DNA of 34,604 bases from Verrucomicrobiota bacterium (GCA_019236675.1 JAFAIO010000019.1:1-34604); one strand, 5' to 3'. Shown: positions 1 through 8,707, counted from the first letter of the stretch. Notes: generated by a model from the sequence alone, not told the origin. Translations and numbers: made by a program.

Positions 1-1274
1 CGCTGAGTGATCATGGTGCTCAACAACGCGGTGCCAACGCTGCCGCCCAGGTTTCTCATGATGTTGAAAAGGGCCGATCCGTCGCCTTGCTGTTCGCGCA
101 ATAAACCGGCAGTAGCCAAAGCGGAGAGCGGAACAATGGTGAACGGCTGCCCGAGCGCGCGGATGATATTGGCGAACTGAAATTGCGGTCCGCCGAATTG
201 GGGATTCATGTAGATATTCAATAAACAGCTGCCACCGAAGATCAGCGCTCCGACAAAAACGATCAGACGGAGATCGAATCGTTTCATCAGACGAGGCACC
301 ATCGGGAATATTAAAAGTTGCGGGAGCCCGATCAACACCATGGCTTCGCCGGTTTGGCTGGCGCTGTACTGTTGGACTTGCTCAAGGTACTCCGGTAAAA
401 GGAACACAGACCCGTAGAGACTTGCCCCCAAGATAAAATTTACTGCGCAAGCTAAACCTAAGTTCCGGATCCGCAGTAGTCGAAGATTGACCACTGGAGT
501 TTTGCTGACGAGCTCGCAGATAATAAAAAGAGGAATGAAAATCACCGCGAGCGCAAAACAGCGTTGGATGAAAACGCTCGTAAACCAATCGTCATTTTGC
601 CCTTCCTCGAGAAACGCAATGAGCGAGCCAAGTCCGATGGCCATAAACACGGTGCCCAGCCAATCGCCCTTCCAGAGCAACGGCATATTTAGGGGTTCTG
701 GATCGATGGCAAAAAAGATCGTAGCCAGCATCACTGCGCCTGGAATGAGGTTGATGTAGAAGACCATGGGCCAGCCATAGTTGTCTGTGAGCAACCCCCC
801 GATGTAAGGCCCAATGGCGGGCGCCATTGTGGCGGTGATCCCAAAGAGCACTAACCCAACGGCGCGTTTCGAAGGTGGCAGCTGGGTGTTAATGACCGTG
901 AATGACATCGGGATCATAACACCGCCGGTAAAGCCTTGCAGCGCTCGATAAAAGATCATCTGCGTCAATTCGGTGGCTGTTCCGCACAGTCCGGAAAAGA
1001 GCAGGAACAACGAGACATTCACTAACAGATAGAGACGGGTGCCAAAGACCCGTCCCAGCCAGGCAGTGAGCGGAATGGTGATGATCTCTCCAATCAAATA
1101 ACTGGTGGAAACCCAGGAGGCTTCAACCGAAGTGGAACCAATACCGCCCGTAATCTCCCGTAGCGAGGCGTTGGTAATCTGGATATCCAACACCGCCATA
1201 AAAGCCCCCAAGATCGTGCCCAGCACCGCCATCCAGGTGCGTAAGCTGACATGTTCTTCTGATGGTGCTGTCAT
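1..1274 (-). CDS. EmrB/DHA2-type MFS multidrug exporter, C-terminus cut by the window edge
   Basis: Continuous minus-strand reading frame of 424 codons from ATG at 1274, open at base 1. Visible membrane segments start with SLRTWMAVLGTILGAFMAVL followed by the DIQITNASL motif, typical of the 14-helix DHA2 family. The family motifs WVSTSYLIGE and FYRALQGFTGG and the motif-C-like region ITATMAPAIGPYIGG are present. It is expected to act in the inner membrane as a proton-driven exporter. The EmrA-like adaptor gene lies just upstream on the same strand, so the two would form an EmrAB-type efflux unit, possibly with an outer-membrane partner beyond the window. The 139-bp gap to that gene holds repeats, which is unusual for an emrAB operon. 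Family assignment is secure; the substrate is unknown. Confidence 0.93.
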   Translation of the reverse strand, partial: MTAPSEEHVSLRTWMAVLGTILGAFMAVLDIQITNASLREITGGIGSTSVEASWVSTSYLIGEIITIPLTAWLGRVFGTRLYLLVNVSLFLLFSGLCGTATELTQMIFYRALQGFTGGVMIPMSFTVINTQLPPSKRAVGLVLFGITATMAPAIGPYIGGLLTDNYGWPMVFYINLIPGAVMLATIFFAIDPEPLNMPLLWKGDWLGTVFMAIGLGSLIAFLEEGQNDDWFTSVFIQRCFALAVIFIPLFIICELVSKTPVVNLRLLRIRNLGLACAVNFILGASLYGSVFLLPEYLEQVQQYSASQTGEAMVLIGLPQLLIFPMVPRLMKRFDLRLIVFVGALIFGGSCLLNIYMNPQFGGPQFQFANIIRALGQPFTIVPLSALATAGLLREQQGDGSALFNIMRNLGGSVGTALLSTMITQ

Positions 1275-1310
1275 AACGCGAGAAGTCGTTGGCGCCTAGC
1301 AAGAGGCAAA

Positions 1311-1412
1311 AAGTAATCAGTAAGCAGTAAGCAGTAAGCAGTAAGCAGTGAGACGCGAAGAACGAGACCCCGTTCCCGGCGATCCCGGCGTTGCCGGCGA
1401 TCGCGGCGTTTC
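1311..1412. repeat. Two short tandem-repeat arrays inside the emrA-emrB gap
   Basis: Bases 1311-1350 hold a heptamer array (AGTAAGC units, first unit AGTAATC). Bases 1368-1410 hold an imperfect array built on CGGCGATCC/CGGCGTTGC units. The second array begins right after the EmrA-like stop codon at 1414-1416. The same two repeat types recur at 14996-15135 and at 8829-8868. They separate two genes expected to be co-transcribed. Confidence 0.8.
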
Positions 1413-1413
1413 C

Positions 1414-2667
1414 TTATTGTACAACGCCGGCTGGCGGAACACCCTGAATCTGTGTGATCGGTTGGCTGGCAATTTGGCGCGAGGGTTTCTCGGCCTCTTG
1501 ATTATCCTGATACGGTTTGTCGATCATTTTTTCGGTAACCGCGATGCTCGGAACTGCCGATAAGCCGGCCACAATCTTGTCGCGAACTTCTTTGATGCTT
1601 TCGGGATCGAACAGGATTTTCACGGGAACGCGCTGGACAATCTTGATGAAGTTGCCCGTGGCGTTGTCCGGCGGAAGCAAGGCAAAATTCGAGCCGCTTC
1701 CAGGTTGCAAGCTGTCAACCCGGCCCTTGAACCGGTAGTGCGGGAGTGCGTCGATTTTGATGTCGACCGGCTGACCAACCCTGACTCTTTCCAGCTGGGT
1801 CTCTTTGAGATTGGCCAGGATCCAGACATCGTCTTCGACCACCGCCATCAGAGCCTGTCCGACGGAAACGCGATTCCCGGTTTGGACCGTTTTTTGGGCG
1901 ATGCGCCCGGAAACCGGAGCGACAATCGTGCAGTAGGAAAGCTGCAGTTCAGCGTTCTGTACCTGCGCCTGCGCAGCGTCAACCTGAGCGCTGGCAGCCT
2001 GCTGTTGAGCCTGGGCCACCTTCAGATTTTCCTGGGCCACCGTTACCGCTGCCTGGCTCGCTTTGTAACTTGCGAGGTTGGTTTGCGCCTGAGATTGAGC
2101 GGTATCCAGGTCCTGCTTAGAAATGACTCCTCTCCCCTGATAGAACAGTTGGCTATCCCGTTCGAATGTGCGCTCCAGATAGTCGGAGTTCGCCTTGGAG
2201 GAGTCCGCTTGAGCTTGAGCCTGCGCTAATTGAGCTTCGACCAGTGGGATCTGCGCGTTTGCCTGGACGAGCTGAGCTTTGGCTTGCAAATAGTTGGCGT
2301 GGGCTTGAGTCAAGGCCACTTCATAGTCACGCGGATCGAGCTTCAAGAGCGGCTGTCCCGCGGTGACGTGCCAGTTATCGTCAACTAACACCTGCTGGAC
2401 CGTGCCCGTAATCCGGGAACTGATCTGGTGAGTGTTACCGGTTACATAAGCGTCATCGGTGTCCTCGTGGGTAGAAGCATACATCCAATACCGGACCCCA
2501 AAGAACAGGCCGAGGACGGCAATGACGGCGCCGATGACTAGAAAACGGCGGGGTGGACCATTCCCAGGTCCGGCTTTTTGCTTCGCATCGTCTTTTTGAT
2601 TCGCGCTACCCGCAGGCGGTCGAGCCGCGACATGGTTGAGTGGGAGCGTGTTTTCTTTGACTTGCAT
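1414..2667 (-). CDS. emrA: EmrA/HlyD-family membrane fusion protein
   Basis: A 417-residue periplasmic adaptor. A hydrophilic, proline- and lysine-containing N-terminal cytosolic tail of about 40 residues precedes one membrane anchor (RFLVIGAVIAVLGLFFGVRY, about 41-60). A biotinyl-lipoyl-like half (DTDDAYVTGNTHQISSRITG) follows, then a long Ala/Gln-rich coiled-coil hairpin (about 115-245) and the second lipoyl half with APVSGRIAQKTVQTGNRVSVGQ. Family members link an EmrB/DHA2 exporter to an outer-membrane channel. The downstream EmrB-type gene on the same strand supports this role. Length fits the EmrA family. The start is ATG 2667, and the divergent TetR gene begins at 2897. Regulation is probably by that TetR protein through the palindrome at 2762-2775. 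The substrate cannot be told. Confidence 0.93.
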   Translation of the reverse strand: MQVKENTLPLNHVAARPPAGSANQKDDAKQKAGPGNGPPRRFLVIGAVIAVLGLFFGVRYWMYASTHEDTDDAYVTGNTHQISSRITGTVQQVLVDDNWHVTAGQPLLKLDPRDYEVALTQAHANYLQAKAQLVQANAQIPLVEAQLAQAQAQADSSKANSDYLERTFERDSQLFYQGRGVISKQDLDTAQSQAQTNLASYKASQAAVTVAQENLKVAQAQQQAASAQVDAAQAQVQNAELQLSYCTIVAPVSGRIAQKTVQTGNRVSVGQALMAVVEDDVWILANLKETQLERVRVGQPVDIKIDALPHYRFKGRVDSLQPGSGSNFALLPPDNATGNFIKIVQRVPVKILFDPESIKEVRDKIVAGLSAVPSIAVTEKMIDKPYQDNQEAEKPSRQIASQPITQIQGVPPAGVVQ

Positions 2668-2761
2668 AAATTTTCTAACGGTTTGGAGACAATCAGAGCG
2701 GACAGGGAAAGAGGGATCTGGGAGAAGGATTTAGTGGTTGCGTCTGGGAGCTCATCGTGTG

Positions 2762-2775
2762 ACGTTACGTAACGT
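2762..2775. promoter_or_regulatory. Palindromic operator candidate between emrA and tetR
   Basis: ACGTTACGTAACGT is a perfect 14-bp palindrome, and GTAAC repeats once more on its right side (to 2778). It lies in the 229-bp divergent gap, 95 bp upstream of the EmrA-like start. Position and symmetry fit a TetR-family operator controlling both genes. This is inference from symmetry and context. Confidence 0.6.
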
Positions 2776-2896
2776 AACATTAAGAAAGAGTCAAATGCTT
2801 TTATGATTCGCCTACCCAGCAGCCTTTCACCCGAATCAACCCTCGCAATCCTTATTGCTTGCTTGCGAGGAAGTTTCGCTGAACCGACCTTCCTCC

Positions 2897-3550
2897 ATGC
2901 CCCGAAAACAATCGGCTCCGACCCGCCCCAGAACGGGAAATCGACGCAATCCGTTGCTGCACCAGGCGATCATTGATGCCGCAACCGAAGTGCTGGCCAA
3001 GGAAGGACCGACACGTTTTACCATTGAGGCCGTAGCAAAATTGGCGGGATGCGGAAAACCCACCATCTATCGATGGTGGCCCTCGCGACCCGCGCTCTTA
3101 CTGGAAGTCTACGATCAGGCAGTTGAACAAGAGTTGACTGAGCCCGAAGGAAAGGATCTGGCAAAAGATCTCGCGGCCATGATTCGACAAGTTTGGCGAT
3201 TCTGGCGAACGGGGTCCATGGGCTCACTTTATCGCCTAATTCTATCGGAAATGATTCTCGAAGAAGAAGGCGCTCATTATTTGCGTGAGGTCTTTATTCC
3301 GAGACGTCAGGCTTTTACCGCGCTCGTGTTTCAAGCGGCAATCGATAGCGGAGAAATTCCGCCGGACACAGATATCAAATTGCTAATGGATCTCATGTAC
3401 GGCTATTCAATTTTCCGCATGATCACGAGACAGATCGACGATGATGAGATCCCTGATCGGCTTGCCGCCACGATTGCCAAGCTTGCGCGGAGCGGTATTC
3501 TCAGTTCGACCGGTAAAGAAAAACACTCACGCAGCCAACGCGTTAATTAA
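2897..3550 (+). CDS. TetR/AcrR-family transcriptional regulator
   Basis: A 217-residue protein from ATG 2897. A TTG-started frame from 2855 would add 14 residues, but it has no better ribosome site, so ATG 2897 is preferred. The N-terminal helix-turn-helix covers about residues 20-68, with IIDAATEVLAKEGPTRFTIE and then KLAGCGKPTIYRWWPSRPAL, the classic recognition-helix signature. The C-terminal ligand domain (about 75-205) is all-helical. Divergent transcription from the EmrAB-type genes suggests a local repressor of that pump, released by a pump substrate. Neither ligand nor operator is proven. Confidence 0.93.
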   Translation: MPRKQSAPTRPRTGNRRNPLLHQAIIDAATEVLAKEGPTRFTIEAVAKLAGCGKPTIYRWWPSRPALLLEVYDQAVEQELTEPEGKDLAKDLAAMIRQVWRFWRTGSMGSLYRLILSEMILEEEGAHYLREVFIPRRQAFTALVFQAAIDSGEIPPDTDIKLLMDLMYGYSIFRMITRQIDDDEIPDRLAATIAKLARSGILSSTGKEKHSRSQRVN

Positions 3551-3591
3551 GTCGGTCACGCTTGCCAGATTTCTGTCCGGCAGGGACAAGA

Positions 3592-3812
3592 TGTGGAGCG
3601 CTGCCTCGCTTGCGAGGCCAATGCGGTGGGCACGTCGGGCGCTGCCTTGCTTACGAGGCCGTGGCACGAAGTCCTGTAAGAAGGCGATATGGCGCCTTGG
3701 CGAAATAGGAATACTGGGAAAAGTGCACCGTACTAGGAACACGAGGAGCGCACTCCGACTTGGTCCAAAGGTTTGCGACCCGGTCGGCCTGGCAAGCAAG
3801 GCAGCGCTCCAC
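3592..3812. repeat. Degenerate copy of inverted-repeat family A in the tetR-DUF6268 gap
   Basis: The left arm at 3592-3619 (TGTGGAGCGCTGCCTCGC, then TTGCGAGGCC) pairs with the right arm at 3782-3812 (ends GGCAGCGCTCCAC). A second partial left arm (GCGCTGCCTTGCTTACGAGG) lies near 3640-3659. Other copies of the family are at 4971-5403, 6945-7100 and 34482-34604. The rest of the 372-bp gap (3551-3591 and 3813-3922) shows no gene or clear signal. Confidence 0.8.
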
Positions 3813-3922
3813 GGCCAACCGCTAACCGCACGTTCAGCGGCTCCAAATGGGGCTTCATACGCTTTTTTCCGCGCTTACGCTCTATAACTGGTTAGGCCTG
3901 TTCCCGGATTCTATTTACCGGG

Positions 3923-4981
3923 ATGGAAACGCCTTCTGGGACCCCACACGAGCACCGGAGAATCTCTTACCTATCGTCCACAGCCAGCTTCGTGAGGTGG
4001 CCGAAAACCAGCCGAGGCCTAATTACAGTTCTTTTCGGTTTGATTTTGGCAGCCGGTGCATCAGGCCAACAGGTTGACACCCTGAATCCAACGGATTCGG
4101 ACAAAGAACCCATTACTAAAGCCATTCAGCCGTTGCCTGCTCCGTCGCTGGATCTCTCTAAAACAATTGATCTAACCGTAGACTATTCATTCTTAGCTCG
4201 GGAAAACTTGTCAAATAGTCAGTCAGCCTACGGCCGGATTGGTGAACAACAGATCGGAGTACGAGCAAGTTTGAATCTGCCGATCAACGACCAATTATCT
4301 CTCAGTATTGGCGGCTTTTATAACAACTTCCTTTTTGACTTAGGAAATCCGAATCCCTTTCCTCGTATCCCGCTGGTAGATAATTTGGGGACTCTCGGGG
4401 CCACATTCGGCTTCATGTACAAAGTGTCCCCCAGGTTCTCGATTTTAGGAGAAGTGGCGCCTGACTTCAGCGGCGACCTCAACAAACTTACGACCAGAGA
4501 TTTCCAACTCGGGGGAATGCTTGCGATTCGTTACGCTCCTAATGGTGATGATCGACTTTTTTTCCTGCTGGGCATCCGCGCTAAATCAGACGCACAACCC
4601 ATTGTCTTCCCAGTGGCCGGGGTTCATTGGCAGCCGAGCGACGTATTGACCTTTAATTTGACCGTGCCCCGGCCGGAGGTCGACTTCAAACTGACTCGCA
4701 GGATTACGTTGTTTGCGGCTGGTCAATTTAATGGCGGGGATTTTCGGGTACCTGATTCGACCGGCACCGCGATCGGCCGGCCTCAATTTAACAACGCCGT
4801 CCTTACCTATCGCGAAATTCGGCTTGGAGCTGGTCTACGCTTGAAACTTCTACCGTTTGCTACGGTGCAAACCGAAGCGGGAGAAGCGCTGGGCCGCGAC
4901 TTCGATTACTATCGTATTCACGAAAACCTGAAGGCTGACAATGCGCCGTATGTGGATACGAAGGTGATATTTTCGTTCTGA
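3923..4981 (+). CDS. DUF6268-like outer-membrane beta-barrel protein
   Basis: The ATG at 3923 gives 352 residues, but GTG 3992 (24th codon) gives a cleaner export signal: VRWPKTSRGL, then ITVLFGLILAAGASGQ with cleavage near AGASG-Q. The true product may therefore be 329 residues. The mature part is a run of alternating amphipathic strands (TIDLTVDYSFLAREN, IGVRASLNLPINDQLSLSIG, LGATFGFMYKVSPRFSILGE). It ends in KVIFSF, the aromatic terminal signature that the outer-membrane assembly machinery recognises. Function beyond outer-membrane location is unknown. The stop codon lies inside the left end of repeat family A, which fills the convergent gap to the LysR gene. Confidence 0.85.
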   Translation: METPSGTPHEHRRISYLSSTASFVRWPKTSRGLITVLFGLILAAGASGQQVDTLNPTDSDKEPITKAIQPLPAPSLDLSKTIDLTVDYSFLARENLSNSQSAYGRIGEQQIGVRASLNLPINDQLSLSIGGFYNNFLFDLGNPNPFPRIPLVDNLGTLGATFGFMYKVSPRFSILGEVAPDFSGDLNKLTTRDFQLGGMLAIRYAPNGDDRLFFLLGIRAKSDAQPIVFPVAGVHWQPSDVLTFNLTVPRPEVDFKLTRRITLFAAGQFNGGDFRVPDSTGTAIGRPQFNNAVLTYREIRLGAGLRLKLLPFATVQTEAGEALGRDFDYYRIHENLKADNAPYVDTKVIFSF

Positions 4982-5403
4982 ATGTGGAGCGCTGCCTCGC
5001 TTGCGAGGCCGACCGGGTCGCGGCACCCTGGAGGGGAGCCGCTTTTGAACTTGCCCCGTAACCTGAGCCGATCGCGCAAACGACCGCCGTATTACTGAGG
5101 TGTTATCTAGCCACCGAAAGGGTTCGGGGTCGACAGGCGGCTCCCGGAAACGTCTCATGGCAAGGTTTGGCCTTATCGCGTTGATCGGAAACAAAATCAA
5201 TCGCGCTGGGTCATGGCAGCCTCAGGAGACCTTCGCGGGAGTCGCCTGCTCGCACACGCCCACCCAGTAAACGCGGGGCTTAACCAATATGCGTGCAAAC
5301 GGGGTTCGAGAAAAAGCGGCTCCCCCGCCCGCTTCGCTACGCTAAGCGTTGCGGGCGTGGCCTCCATGTTGCCGACCGCTTCTGCCTCGCGAAAAAATCA
5401 TGT
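4971..5403. repeat. Inverted-repeat family A element spanning a convergent gene gap
   Basis: The left end is TTTCGTTCTGAATGTG (4971-4986), identical to 6945-6960. The right end is AAAAAATCATGT (5392-5403), identical to 7089-7100. Inside, the left GGAGCGCTGCCTCGC arm is followed by a GGGGAGCCGCTTTT / AAAAAGCGGCTCCCC pair (5034-5047 and about 5312-5327). Both flanking stop codons, TGA 4979-4981 (+) and TGA 5398-5400 (-), fall within the shared end sequences. The 416-bp gap holds no gene. Confidence 0.82.
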
Positions 5404-6330
5404 TAACTGAGCTCTAACAAAACCGGCTATGCATTTCTGGATGGCTGGCTTTTGGGAGCGCAAGACGTCCAAAAAAGCTTCTCGGGTCGGACTGTGAGAG
5501 CCGCGAAGCCAGGCAGCACATAGAGGGATAGGATCTGATTGAACCGCCAATGGCCGGCGGACGCTTTTCTGTCGCTCGAAACCGCGCGCGCAGCTTGGTA
5601 CTAGCGAGACGCCAAGCCCGGATTCCACCAGCACAAAAACCGTGGTCAGGAGCTCTGGCTCATGCCGAATTTGGGGAGAAAAGCCAGCGCGACGACACAT
5701 TGCCACCGCTTCATCAAATAAGCCGGACGCTCCTGCACGATGAACGAGCACAAAAGGTTCAGAGGCTAGTTGTTCCAATCTAATCCTTGCTTCGTTGGTC
5801 AAAGGATGTTTTGGAGGAAGGAGCGCCGCCAGGTGATCAATATAGACGACCTCTTCATCAAAGGAGCGTCGGCGTTCCGGCGGCAACGGTCGCGAAAAAC
5901 CGAGATCGAGCGTGGCTTTATCAAAGGCAGCAAGCTGCTGGTCGGGACTCAGGAGGTGAAGTTGAAGCTCAACGTCCGGATACCGTCGCAAATAAGCCTG
6001 TACCAGCAGAGGCAAAATGGGCGTTGTCGCTGCAGCGACGAATCCGATGCGAAGGATCCCCGCTTCCCCGCGCGCAGCCCGTTGCGCCGTCCGGGTTGCC
6101 TCATCGGACCGCTCCAGAATGCTTTCAACCTCGCCGAGTAAGGCCGTCCCTGCGGCCGTGAGACGAACATTGCGCTTATTGCGCAGGAAAAGCTTGGCCC
6201 CGATTTCCTCTTCCAAATCCAAAATGGTCTGGCTGATAGCCGGCTGAGCGACGTGGAGACGGCGTGAAGCTTCGCTGTAATTAAGGTATCGAGCCACCGC
6301 AGCAAAATAGCGGAAATGTCGGAGTTCCAT
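5398..6330 (-). CDS. LysR-family transcriptional regulator
   Basis: A 310-residue protein from ATG 6330. The N-terminal winged helix-turn-helix is clear: MELRHFRYFAAVARYLNYSE, then ASRRLHVAQPAISQTILDLE and FLRNKRNVRLTAAG (about 1-65). The linker helix leads to a substrate-binding domain (about 90-300) with ILRIGFVAAATTPILPLLVQ. The length matches the BenM/CatR-type group. It is divergent from the VOC-fold gene at 6416 across an 85-bp gap, the usual layout for a LysR regulator and its target. A direct repeat in that gap is a possible binding site. The terminal TGA lies in the repeat element's right end. Confidence 0.94.
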   Translation of the reverse strand: MELRHFRYFAAVARYLNYSEASRRLHVAQPAISQTILDLEEEIGAKLFLRNKRNVRLTAAGTALLGEVESILERSDEATRTAQRAARGEAGILRIGFVAAATTPILPLLVQAYLRRYPDVELQLHLLSPDQQLAAFDKATLDLGFSRPLPPERRRSFDEEVVYIDHLAALLPPKHPLTNEARIRLEQLASEPFVLVHRAGASGLFDEAVAMCRRAGFSPQIRHEPELLTTVFVLVESGLGVSLVPSCARGFERQKSVRRPLAVQSDPIPLCAAWLRGSHSPTREAFLDVLRSQKPAIQKCIAGFVRAQLT

Positions 6331-6343
6331 ACCTAGTGAGTCT

Positions 6344-6382
6344 TAGACATATTTACGATTACTCAAATAGACTTATACGATT
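6344..6382. promoter_or_regulatory. Direct-repeat motif in the lysR-VOC divergent gap
   Basis: TAGAC (6344-6348) followed by TACGATT (6354-6360) recurs as TAGAC (6368-6372) followed by TACGATT (6376-6382). The TAGAC units are 24 bp apart. The gap is AT-rich against its surroundings. The repeat could be a LysR-type binding region or promoter elements for both genes. This is inference from position. Confidence 0.4.
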
Positions 6383-6415
6383 TTTCTATTTCTGTTTAGT
6401 GGTGCAGATATAGGC

Positions 6416-6892
6416 ATGAGACAAACAGAACCGCATTGCAGCAATACAGGGGTCCATCACGTCGGTTTGTATGCGAAAGATCCGGCCGTGACGGCGGAGT
6501 TCTATCGAGAGGTATTGGGCATGCAAATTGTCGGTGGTAGTTCCGCAGAACACCCGCTTGGGGCCTCCGCTTTCCTCTGCAGCCGGCCGGAGGAAGAGGG
6601 TCATGAAATCGCCCTCGTAGCGAACCCGGAATTCCGGCATGTCGCCTTCAAAGTGGCGTCACTCGCAGAGCGGCGATCTTACTACCAACGTGTCTGTGAT
6701 CGTCAGATAACGGTTAAATTGGTGTTCAACCACGGGTCCTCGCTCGCCTTCTATTTTGATGACCCGGACGGAAATATGATCGAAATATACTGGGATACAG
6801 GATTAAGAGCTCGTCAGCCTTCTGCCGAGCCGGTCGATTTGACTCAGAGTGAGGAATCGCTGCGCGCCAGGTTAGGGATCGCTGACGAATGA
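6416..6892 (+). CDS. VOC-superfamily (glyoxalase/dioxygenase fold) protein
   Basis: A 158-residue protein with one glyoxalase/bleomycin-resistance/extradiol-dioxygenase-type module. The opening strand VHHVGLYAKDPAVTAEFY carries the first metal-ligand position (H15), FRHVAFKV gives H75, and DDPDGNMIEIYW gives E123. That is the usual His/His/Glu metal-site pattern. The protein is probably a cytosolic metal-dependent lyase, isomerase or dioxygenase acting on a small organic molecule. The substrate is not deducible. The divergent LysR gene probably controls it. The last 30 residues are charged and lie beyond the fold. Confidence 0.88.
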   Translation: MRQTEPHCSNTGVHHVGLYAKDPAVTAEFYREVLGMQIVGGSSAEHPLGASAFLCSRPEEEGHEIALVANPEFRHVAFKVASLAERRSYYQRVCDRQITVKLVFNHGSSLAFYFDDPDGNMIEIYWDTGLRARQPSAEPVDLTQSEESLRARLGIADE

Positions 6893-6944
6893 AATGGACA
6901 GTCATACCCCAACGGCTAACCACAACAAAGGCCCAGCGAAATGA

Positions 6945-7100
6945 TTTCGTTCTGAATGTGAAGCCGTGGAGCGCTGCCTCGCTCGCGAGGCCGATGCGGT
7001 CGGCACCCTGGAGCGCGGTCGCGGGACGAGACTCATCGGACCGCGGCCCGGTCGGCCTCGCAAGCGAGGCAACGCTCCACGGGGCAAAAAAAAATCATGT
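6945..7100. repeat. Compact, best-preserved copy of inverted-repeat family A
   Basis: Ends TTTCGTTCTGAATGTG (6945-6960) and AAAAAATCATGT (7089-7100) match the copy at 4971-5403. The 30-bp arms 6965-6994 and 7052-7081 are inverted copies with two mismatches, built on CGTGGAGCGCTGCCTCGC. The transcript could fold into a long GC-rich hairpin. The rest of the 342-bp gap (7101-7234) holds a GAGATAAAT direct repeat (7154-7162 and 7170-7178) and a small hairpin CGCGGC-TTT-GCCGCG (7188-7202) upstream of the next gene. Confidence 0.9.
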
Positions 7101-7234
7101 GGCCGGAATGGAAAACGACGCTTGAAACCTAGAAGTGCCCACCCAGCCGAAATGAGATAAATTCCGAACGAGATAAATACAGAAGAACGCGGCTTTGCCG
7201 CGAATCGTAAACTGTGAACAGTGAACCAACTAGC

Positions 7235-8707
7235 ATGAACCGCGAACTACAAACGGAATTTAGCCGGCCGAGTTCAAGCGAAACCATCGATCCAGCCGCA
7301 CGGACAGAGATCATTGTGGGCGTCCTGCTCGCAATGTTTCTAGCCGCGCTTGATCAAACGATTGTCGCGCCTGCATTACCGACCATTGGCTCGTCGCTGG
7401 GAAATGCAGAATACCTTTCCTGGATCGTGACCGCTTATCTCCTCACGGCAACAGCAGTGACGCCGCTCTACGGAAAGTTGGCAGATATCAGAGGACGTCG
7501 CCCCGTTATTTTTGGAGCAATCGGGATCTTTGTCGTGGGATCGATCATTTCGGCTCTGGCACCATCGATGTTAGTGCTCGTCATCGGTCGAGCAATCCAA
7601 GGCATCGGTGGTGGCGGTTTAGGGGCGTTGGCGATGACCGTCATCGGCGATGTGGTTGCTCCTCGTGAACGAGGGCAATACCAAGGATACATCTCGGGCA
7701 TGTGGGGGATTGCTAGTTTAGCGGGACCGGTTGTCGGTGGTTTTCTTGCGCACAAGCTGCATTGGTCGATGATCTTCTGGATTAATTTGCCGTTAGCCGC
7801 GCTCGCCATTGTGGTTTTGAACAACCCTTTAAAGAAGTTGCCTCCTGTCCGCAGCGATCACCGGCTGGATTTGCCGGGTGCGAGTTTGGTGGTCCTGGCA
7901 ACGACTTCTTTGATGCTGGTGCTGACGTGGGGTGGTTCGCGGTTTGCCTGGACTTCACTGCCAATTCTCGGACTAACGGTCGTTTCTCTCGTATTTTGGG
8001 TGCTGTTTGGTTTAAGGATTCGCCATTGCGACGAGCCACTTCTTCCGATTGAGGTGTTAAAAAATCCAATCGTGGCAACTGCAAGTGCGTCGAACTTTTT
8101 CTCTATGGGCGTGAATCTAGGCCTCAGTGTTTATATACCCCTCTATTTACAAGGGGTTCGTCACCTCGACCCGAGCAGCGCCGGTCTGAGCTTGGTGCCT
8201 TTGATGGGCAGCATGGTATGCGGCGCCGCGTTCTCAGGCTGGATGACAACTCGGTTGAAACATTATAAACGCGTTGCCTTGACGGGGATAACAATAGCGG
8301 TACTTGCACTTTTCGCGCTGGCGTTCTGGGCCGATTCATTTCCTTACCTTGGACTGGAAGCAGTTCTTATGGTCGCCGGCGCCGGAATCGGGACTTCATT
8401 TCCATTAGTCGTTATCAGTGTGCAAAACGCGGTTGCCCCTGCAAATCTCGGTGTAGCAACTGGCGCCGTAACCTTTCTGCGGGCGCTCGGTGGCGCCATG
8501 GGCGTCGCAGTGCTCGGCACCGTTTTTCTCAGCTACGGCCTGGCTCAAAATGCCGAGACCGCCAAGGTGCTAAGCGATCTTGGACCACAGGGTAGATCTG
8601 CATTCGCCACGATTTTCCTGGCCGCCGCCATCGGGTTAGTAATCACTAATATCTTTCTCCTTTTAATGGAAGAAAAACCGCTGCGGAGTGGGCACGGTGA
8701 GAGGTGA
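7235..8707 (+). CDS. DHA2-family MFS drug exporter
   Basis: A 490-residue permease from ATG 7235. An in-frame GTG at 7214 would add seven residues encoded by a GTGAACA-type repeat, so ATG 7235 is preferred. It has about 14 membrane helices, the motif LDQTIVAPALPTIG after helix 1, motif A as GKLADIRGRRPVIFG, and motif-C-like GIASLAGPVVGGFLAHKLHW. It should export hydrophobic compounds across the inner membrane in exchange for protons. There is no adaptor gene beside it, so it may act alone. The last codons (GHGER, stop) lie in the GTGATTG-type repeat array that starts here. Confidence 0.93.
   Translation: MNRELQTEFSRPSSSETIDPAARTEIIVGVLLAMFLAALDQTIVAPALPTIGSSLGNAEYLSWIVTAYLLTATAVTPLYGKLADIRGRRPVIFGAIGIFVVGSIISALAPSMLVLVIGRAIQGIGGGGLGALAMTVIGDVVAPRERGQYQGYISGMWGIASLAGPVVGGFLAHKLHWSMIFWINLPLAALAIVVLNNPLKKLPPVRSDHRLDLPGASLVVLATTSLMLVLTWGGSRFAWTSLPILGLTVVSLVFWVLFGLRIRHCDEPLLPIEVLKNPIVATASASNFFSMGVNLGLSVYIPLYLQGVRHLDPSSAGLSLVPLMGSMVCGAAFSGWMTTRLKHYKRVALTGITIAVLALFALAFWADSFPYLGLEAVLMVAGAGIGTSFPLVVISVQNAVAPANLGVATGAVTFLRALGGAMGVAVLGTVFLSYGLAQNAETAKVLSDLGPQGRSAFATIFLAAAIGLVITNIFLLLMEEKPLRSGHGER

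Noticed and set aside
5550-6247. Several plus-strand frames inside the first lysR gene
   Set aside because: Antisense to a gene with an intact helix-turn-helix and effector domain; no motifs of their own.
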